Assembly (NCBI RefSeq): GCF_014207745.1
Contig: NZ_JACHJB010000004.1
Span: forward strand, 434,001 to 498,000
Direction of reading: 5' to 3'
DNA length: 64,000 nt
Origin: Nonomuraea muscovyensis
Lineage (GTDB): Bacteria; Actinomycetota; Actinomycetes; Streptosporangiales; Streptosporangiaceae
Made by a program: the position numbers and the translations under genes. The stretch's first letter is position 1. Each line of letters begins with the position of its first letter. Positions 59,124-64,000 of the stretch are shown one piece after another. Below the pieces are notes generated by a model that saw nothing but the letters and a program-made list of their open reading frames with translations, had not been told where the DNA came from and ran no database searches.

Positions 59124-59623
59124 TCACTGACCGCGACGGCGGCCGTCTCCTCTCAGCCGGCGGCTGTGGAGATCTCGCGGGCCGCCGGGGAAGATCCGGC
59201 GGACGGTCCTCCTGCTCAGGATGCCCGGGTCCGCTCCGGCCCACCGCATGGTCGTCCGGTGGCGGGAGGTAGGGCCGGACGTGGCCGGCGACGATCGCGG
59301 CGACGTCCCCGGCATCGCGGGTCCCGTCGGTCTCGATCACCCGGACGCCGAGCAGCCGGGCCGAGCGGACGGCGTCGTCGGCGACGAGGCGGTCCCGGGA
59401 CGTCGGCAGGTAGGTCATCCGGGGTGCGACGACGCGGGCGCCAGGCGAACTCGATGCCGACGCGGGACGACATCCCGGACGCGACCACGCAGACGCCGGA
59501 CGAGCGATGCCGACGTGGGACGCCGAGTGAGAGGACCGTGCGGCCCCGGCAGGGTCGGGTGCGTGTCCACGCCGGCGAGGACGTCTCGCGGGCGTGATCC
59601 GCGAGCCGGGCGGCGGCCTCGTC
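59124..59623 (-). pseudogene. Degenerate coding remnant, possibly a P-loop kinase-like gene
   Basis: Codon bias moves through three frames on the leftward strand: DEAAARLADHARETSSP and VVASGMSSRVGIEFAW in one, MTYLPTSRDRLVADDAVRSA then RLLGVRVIETDGT…GHVRPYLP in the next, RWAGADPGILSRRTVRRIF to a stop at 59124 in the third. The middle part recalls the C-terminus of small nucleotide-kinase-like proteins. Best read as a gene broken by indels; sequencing errors or pure chance remain possible. Confidence 0.4.
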
Positions 59624-59888
59624 ACACTTCGACGTGTTCGACCGGAGCGACGTCGCGGCGCCGCTCCGGGCCGGTGTGTTCGGCGCGGTGACCCTGGCCG
59701 TGGCGAGGGGAGGTCGCGGTCTCGGCGGGCCCCTCGTGCAGCGTGCGGCGCTCGGCGTCGAAGCCGTGTCCGCGGCAGAAGCCGTTGGCGACGATCAGCC
59801 GCGCGCGAGCGGGCGTGTAGGCACTGGCGTGCAGGGCGACGGTCACGCCCTGGCACCTCGGGCAGATGGCCGGCTGTTCGACTGTCAT
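59622..59888 (-). CDS. Small hypothetical protein with CxxC
   Basis: 88 residues from ATG 59888 with GGAAGGG 6 bp before. The N-terminus has CPRCQG (residues 9-14), a later NGFCRGHGFDAE and a charged, disordered tail. A single CxxC plus a downstream Cys/His pair hints at a metal knuckle. No family recognised. It precedes the degenerate stretch on the same strand. Confidence 0.6.
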   Translation of the reverse strand: MTVEQPAICPRCQGVTVALHASAYTPARARLIVANGFCRGHGFDAERRTLHEGPAETATSPRHGQGHRAEHTGPERRRDVAPVEHVEV

Positions 59889-60031
59889 GGAAGCCCTTCC
59901 GGGGGAGACACGCGGGCGCTGACTGGATGGGCCTGCCCGGGAAACGCGATCACACACCCCACCGTGCGCCCTTGTCGTCCCGCCGGTGACCGTCCGGTGG
60001 CGCCCACGGCGCCCTGACCGCGGGCGGGCGC

Positions 60032-62218
60032 CTATTCCTTGTCCGGGGTGACGGCGACCGCGGAGGCGGCCTCCGGGCCGTCCTCGAGCAGGACCCGGAA
60101 GCCCTGCTCGTCGAGGATCGGCACGCCCAGGCTGACCGCCTTGTCGTACTTGGAGCCCGCGTTCTCCCCCACCACCACGAAGGACGTCTTCTTCGACACC
60201 GACCCCGCGACCTTGCCGCCCCGGCTGGTGAGGACCTCGGCGGCGCTGTCGCGGGTGAAGCCGTCGAGGGTGCCGGTCACGACGAAGGTGAGGCCCTGGA
60301 GAGTCTGCGGCCCCTTCTCCGGAGCCGGCTCGTCCGCCATGCGCACCCCGGCCGCCCGCCAGCGTTCGATGATCTCGCGGTGCCAGTCGACCGCGAACCA
60401 CTCGCGGATGGTGGCGGCGACCCGGGGGCCGATGCCCTCGACGGCGGCCAGTTCCTCCTCCGAGGCGTTCATGATGGCGTCCATCGAGCGCATCTGGCCG
60501 GCGAGGACTCGGGCGGTGGGCGGCCCGATGTGGCGGATCGACAGGGCGACGAGGACCTGCCACAGGGGCCGCTGCTTGGCCTCCTCCAGCTCCTGCAGGA
60601 GCGTCAGCGCGTTCTGGCTGGCCTGACCGTTGACGTTGGAGAAGAACGAGACGACCTTCTCCTCGCCCGTCCTGGGGTCGATCTTGGGCAGGCCGGTGTC
60701 CTTGTCGCGCACCACCGACTTGATGGGGATGAGCTGTTCCAGCGTGAGGTCGAACAGGTCGGCCTCGGTGCGCACGGCCGGCTGCTGCGGCGGGAGTGGC
60801 TGGGTGAGGGCGGTGGCCGCGACGTAGCCGAGGCCGGTGATGTCGAGCGCCGTGCGCCGGGCGGCGAAGTAGATGCGCTCGCGGATCTGCGCCGGGCAGC
60901 CGCGGGCGTTGGGGCAGCGCAGGTCGGCGTCGCCCTCCTTCTCGTAGGCCAGCTCGGTGCCGCACTCGGGGCAGTGGGTCGGCATGACGAACTCCCGCTC
61001 GGAGCCGTCACGCATCGCCACGACCGGACCGACGATCTCGGGGATGACGTCGCCGGCCTTGCGCAGCACGACCATGTCGCCGATGAGCACGCCCTTCTTG
61101 ACCACGATCGCGGCGTTGTGCAGCGTGGCCCGCTCGACCGTGGAGCCGGCGACGACGACGGGCTCCATCACCGCGAACGGCGTGACCCGGCCGGTGCGGC
61201 CGACCCCGACCTGGATGTCGAGCAGCTTGGTGTTGACCTCTTCGGGCGGGTATTTGTAGGCGATCGCCCAGCGCGGCGCCCGTGAGGTGGAGCCCAGCTC
61301 GCGCTGGGTGCGGAAGTCGTCGACCTTGACGACCACGCCGTCGATCTCGTAGGGCGGGTCGTGCCGGTGGACGCGGTAGTGCTCGATGAACTCGTTGATC
61401 TCGTCGAGGCTCCCCACCACCTTGTAGAGGTCGCTGACCGGCAGCCCGAACTCGCCCAGCCGGTCGTAGACCTCCGACTGGGCGCGCGGCGCCGTCGCGC
61501 CCTCCCATACGCCGACCCCGTGGACGATCATGCGGAGCGGGCGCTGGGCGGTGATGCGCGGGTCCTTCTGGCGCAGGGTGCCCGCGGCGGAGTTGCGCGG
61601 GTTGGCGAAGGGGGCCTTGCCCTGCTCGACGAGCTGCTCGTTGAGCTTGGTGAAGTCGTCGACCGGGATGTAGACCTCGCCGCGCACCTCGACCAGGCTG
61701 GGCACGTCGTCGCCGCGCAGCCGGTGGGGGACGCCCTTGATGGTGCGGACGTTGGGGGTGACGTCGTCGCCCGTGCGGCCGTCGCCCCGGGTGGCGCCGC
61801 GCTCCAGCTTGCCGTCACGGTAGACGAGCGCCACCGCCAGCCCGTCGATCTTGAGCTCGACGAGGTAGGGGCCGGGGTCGCCCTCGGCCAGCCGCGCGGC
61901 CCTGGCCTGCCAGGCGGCCATGTCGTCGGCGTCGAAGGCGTTGTCGAGGCTCTCCATGCGGGCGAGGTGCTGGACCTTGGCGAAGTCGCCCGAGACCGGC
62001 GCGCCCACCTTCTGCGTCGGCGAGTCGGGGGTCTGGAGCGACGGGTGCGCCTTCTCCAGGGCGAGCAACTCGTTGAACCAGCCGTCGAACTCGGCGTCGC
62101 TGACCGTCGGCTGGTCGAGCACGTAGTAGCGCCAGCGCGCCTCCTCGACCAGCTCCGCCAGCTCCGCGTGCCGCTTCAGCGCGGCCACCGGCACGCCCCC
62201 GGCGCTTGGCTCGCCCAC
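60032..62218 (-). CDS. ligA: NAD+-dependent DNA ligase
   Basis: 728 residues from GTG 62218 (AAGGAGGA before). Ia domain with YYVLDQPTVSDAEFD, adenylation domain with nucleophile K123 in ELKIDG, OB fold, zinc finger HCPECG…RCPNARGCP, HhH domain and BRCT domain (about 625-705, LQGLTFVVTGTL). Seals nicks in replication and repair. About 40 residues longer than average through a C-terminal tail and an insert near 465-520 (TGEEKVVSFFSNVNG). Order ligA after gatCAB agrees with mycobacteria. Confidence 0.97.
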   Translation of the reverse strand: MGEPSAGGVPVAALKRHAELAELVEEARWRYYVLDQPTVSDAEFDGWFNELLALEKAHPSLQTPDSPTQKVGAPVSGDFAKVQHLARMESLDNAFDADDMAAWQARAARLAEGDPGPYLVELKIDGLAVALVYRDGKLERGATRGDGRTGDDVTPNVRTIKGVPHRLRGDDVPSLVEVRGEVYIPVDDFTKLNEQLVEQGKAPFANPRNSAAGTLRQKDPRITAQRPLRMIVHGVGVWEGATAPRAQSEVYDRLGEFGLPVSDLYKVVGSLDEINEFIEHYRVHRHDPPYEIDGVVVKVDDFRTQRELGSTSRAPRWAIAYKYPPEEVNTKLLDIQVGVGRTGRVTPFAVMEPVVVAGSTVERATLHNAAIVVKKGVLIGDMVVLRKAGDVIPEIVGPVVAMRDGSEREFVMPTHCPECGTELAYEKEGDADLRCPNARGCPAQIRERIYFAARRTALDITGLGYVAATALTQPLPPQQPAVRTEADLFDLTLEQLIPIKSVVRDKDTGLPKIDPRTGEEKVVSFFSNVNGQASQNALTLLQELEEAKQRPLWQVLVALSIRHIGPPTARVLAGQMRSMDAIMNASEEELAAVEGIGPRVAATIREWFAVDWHREIIERWRAAGVRMADEPAPEKGPQTLQGLTFVVTGTLDGFTRDSAAEVLTSRGGKVAGSVSKKTSFVVVGENAGSKYDKAVSLGVPILDEQGFRVLLEDGPEAASAVAVTPDKE

Positions 62219-62330
62219 GCGAGTCCTCCTTCGCTCTCGCCGCGTTCCCGACCTGAGGAAACGCTATCGCCCGGCACTGACAACAACGGCCCGTGAAGCC
62301 ACCATGAGACCCCCACGAGACCGCCACGGG

Positions 62331-63323
62331 TCACCGCCCGCGAGACTCGCCCTCCGGGTCGTCCCTGAGCACCTGGGCCGCCTTGCGGCAGGCGGCCAGC
62401 GCCGCCCTGGCGTAGGCCGGTGAGGCTCCTGCCAGTCCGCAGGCCGGGGTCAGCACGACCTGCCCGGACAGCCGGTCGGGCGCGAAGCCGAGCCGCCGCC
62501 ACAGCTCCAGCGCCGGTTTGGCGACCACGTCCGCGCCGGGCAGCCGGGTGTCGGTGCCCGGCACCACGCCGAGCAGCAGCACCATGCCCGCCTCGACCGC
62601 CGAACCCACGGCCTCCTCCTCACGCCGCCTGACCAGCGAGGCGTCCACCGACACGCCCCGCACGCCGGCCCTGCGCAGCAGGTCGTACGGGACGGCCGGC
62701 GCGCAGCAGTGGACGACGGGGTCGGGGAAGGCGCGCAGCGACTCCTCCGCCCGCCACTCCTCGACGGCCGCCAGCCGCCCGAACCCCGACGCGGTCGGCA
62801 CCGTGCCGGCCAGCGCGCCGGGCAGCCCCGGCTCGTCGAGCTGGAGCACCACCTCGGTGACGCCGGGCAGCCGCCGCCGCACCTCCGCCACGTGGTCGGC
62901 GACCCCCTGCGCGAGCGAGGCGGTCAGGTCGCGCACCGCGCCGTGGTCGGACAGCATCTTGTCGCCGTGGCGCAGCTCCACCGCGCCCGCCAGCGTCCAC
63001 GGCCCGCACACCTGCACCTTGATCGGCCCCTCGTAGGCGTGCCCGACCTCCTCCAGCCCGTCGAGGTCGCGTCTGAGGTGGTCGACGGCCCTGCGGTGGT
63101 CACGACCGGGCCGGTCGGTGAGCCGCCATCCCGACGGCTGCACCTCCACCGGCAGGTCCACCAGCAGCGCCGCCGTCCGGCCGGCCATGTCGGCGCCCAC
63201 GCCACGCGCGGGCAGCTCCGGCAGGTACGGCAGGCCGGGCACCTCGCCGAAGACGACCCGTGCCGCCTCCAGATGATCCTGTCCGGGATGTGACCCGACC
63301 CCGGTGGCTTCCCACGTCAACAT
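62331..63323 (-). CDS. MetE C-terminal-like (cobalamin-independent methionine synthase fold) protein
   Basis: 330 residues, homologous to mycobacterial Rv3015c by position and fold. UROD/MetE-like barrel with a GVGSHPG start, VQVCGPWTLAG, QLDEPGLPGAL and VHCCAPAVPYDLL; the CxC-type zinc ligands of true MetE are only partly recognisable (HCC near 207, TPACGL near 297). Often annotated methionine synthase, but it is half the length of MetE and its reaction is unproven. ATG 63323, leaderless by promoter position. Confidence 0.85.
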   Translation of the reverse strand: MLTWEATGVGSHPGQDHLEAARVVFGEVPGLPYLPELPARGVGADMAGRTAALLVDLPVEVQPSGWRLTDRPGRDHRRAVDHLRRDLDGLEEVGHAYEGPIKVQVCGPWTLAGAVELRHGDKMLSDHGAVRDLTASLAQGVADHVAEVRRRLPGVTEVVLQLDEPGLPGALAGTVPTASGFGRLAAVEEWRAEESLRAFPDPVVHCCAPAVPYDLLRRAGVRGVSVDASLVRRREEEAVGSAVEAGMVLLLGVVPGTDTRLPGADVVAKPALELWRRLGFAPDRLSGQVVLTPACGLAGASPAYARAALAACRKAAQVLRDDPEGESRGR

Positions 63324-63346
63324 GGGACAAGCGTAGGCTCTCGTGG
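63324..63346. promoter_or_regulatory. Overlapping divergent -10 elements, two leaderless starts
   Basis: TAGGCT (63334-63339) ends 7 bp before ATG 63347 on the plus strand, and TACGCT (63335-63330) ends 6 bp before ATG 63323 on the minus strand. The two hexamers overlap by two bases, so the two start codons are 23 bp apart with no space for ribosome sites. Confidence 0.55.
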
Positions 63347-63979
63347 ATGAGGCTCACCAAGTACGGCCACGCGTGCGTACGGCTGGAGAAGGACGGCAAG
63401 GTCGTCGTCATCGACCCGGGCACGCTCAGCGAGGCGGCGGCGTTGGACGGCGCCGACGCGGTGCTCATCACGCACCAGCACTTCGACCACGTCGACGTCG
63501 AACGCCTGAGGTCCGCCTCCTCCGAGCTGGAGGTGTGGACCTGCGAGGGCGTCGCCGGGGAGTTGACCGATGTTCCGCCCAAGGTGCGGGTGGTGCGGCA
63601 CGGCGACGACTTCACGGCTGCGGGGTTCGCGGTCCGGGTGTACGGCGAGTGGCACGCGAGGAACCACCCCGACATGCCGATCGTGCAGAACGTCGGGTTC
63701 CTGCTCGACGACGAGGTGTTCTACCCGGGTGACGCGCTGACGGTGCCCGACGTGGAGGTGCCGACGCTGCTGGTGCCGACCAACGCGCCGTGGCTGAAGG
63801 GCCTGGAGATGGTCGAGTATCTGCGCACGGTGCGCCCGGCACGCGCCTACTCGACGCACGACGGCCTGCTCAACGACGCCGGGCTGTCGCTGGTGGACGG
63901 CTGGCTGAAGCTGGAGGCCGACAAGCAGGGCGCCGACATGCGCAGGCTCGCCGTCGGCGAGTCGGTCACCCTGGGCTGA
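63347..63979 (+). CDS. Metallo-beta-lactamase-fold hydrolase (UlaG-like)
   Basis: 210 residues from ATG 63347. Metal motif H43-x-H45-x-D47-H48 (THQHFDHVD), second His in YGEWHARNHP, Asp in YPGDALTVPD and the late His in YSTHDGLLND. It matches the UPF0173/UlaG-type MBL proteins, mostly of unknown substrate. Divergent from the MetE-like gene with a shared promoter. The window ends 21 bp after its stop. Confidence 0.88.
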   Translation: MRLTKYGHACVRLEKDGKVVVIDPGTLSEAAALDGADAVLITHQHFDHVDVERLRSASSELEVWTCEGVAGELTDVPPKVRVVRHGDDFTAAGFAVRVYGEWHARNHPDMPIVQNVGFLLDDEVFYPGDALTVPDVEVPTLLVPTNAPWLKGLEMVEYLRTVRPARAYSTHDGLLNDAGLSLVDGWLKLEADKQGADMRRLAVGESVTLG

Positions 63980-64000
63980 GACCGGGCCTTCAGGCGGCGT

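Noticed and set aside
62331..63323. Naming the Rv3015c homologue metE
   Set aside because: Too short and lacks the complete zinc motif of true cobalamin-independent methionine synthase.

Overview
This is a high-GC actinobacterial chromosome segment. Gene content, TTG/GTG starts, several apparently leaderless promoters, a c-di-AMP riboswitch on a cell-wall hydrolase gene and a candidate BldD site point to a filamentous actinomycete, most likely of the Streptosporangiales (Nonomuraea/Streptosporangium type); the genus is an inference. The order gltX–FAH, leuB–serA, ilvC–ilvN–ilvB, gatB–gatA–gatC, ligA–Rv3015c-like gene follows the Mycobacterium tuberculosis block Rv2992c–Rv3015c. So the window is an ancestral core block into which lineage-specific genes have been inserted.

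Layout. 0–1.8 kb: end of an upstream gene, a PD-(D/E)XK-like protein with a repeat tail, two identical tRNA-Glu(CTC) genes and a tRNA-Gln(CTG). 1.9–10 kb: M3 oligopeptidase, a PadR–SDR pair divergent from a MATE exporter, gltX–FAH, a monooxygenase-fold protein, a 30-residue membrane protein, an HD hydrolase. 10–13.3 kb: a GT-C membrane glycosyltransferase divergent from a secreted heparinase II/III-type lyase. 13.3–23.4 kb: branched-chain amino acid and serine genes (cimA with a transcription attenuator, ilvE, leuB, serA), with a DsbA-like thioredoxin, an O-methyltransferase, a Uma2 protein, a riboswitch-controlled NlpC/P60 hydrolase and a second methyltransferase between them. 23.6–33.8 kb: SseB-like protein, sugar-type MFS transporter, PadR–ABC–FtsX operon with a clear tandem operator, DUF1707–FHA protein, PBP4-type carboxypeptidase, CAP-domain secreted protein, and a gene with a probable frameshift. 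33.8–35.2 kb: a TnpB-only IS200/IS605-type element with its omega-RNA end.

35.2–38.9 kb: ilvC–ilvN–ilvB, preceded by a leaderless ILVVL leader peptide and terminator. 38.9–43.9 kb: a GGDEF–EAL membrane protein, a 2-hydroxyacid dehydrogenase and a sugar-dehydrogenase lipoprotein. 44–51.6 kb: VanW-type protein, a CitAB/DcuSR-like two-component system divergent from tctCBA (tripartite tricarboxylate uptake). 51.7–64 kb: gatCAB, an AAA–DUF234 ATPase preceded by a duplicated dyad, a second GGDEF–EAL protein, a repeat-rich, partly degenerate intergenic stretch, ligA, the MetE-like Rv3015c homologue and a divergent metallo-beta-lactamase-fold protein.

Functional themes: branched-chain amino acid synthesis with at least two ribosome-sensing leaders; amide-route aminoacylation (gltX, tRNA-Glu, tRNA-Gln and gatCAB all here, as expected for an organism charging tRNA-Gln through Glu-tRNA-Gln); c-di-GMP and c-di-AMP signalling; and cell-wall remodelling. 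No CRISPR array, prophage or biosynthetic gene cluster is visible. The least explained parts are the cimA attenuator, the TnpB element abutting a ribosome-binding site, the DUF234 ATPase with its dyads, the tiny membrane protein, and the degenerate 58.7–59.6 kb stretch.
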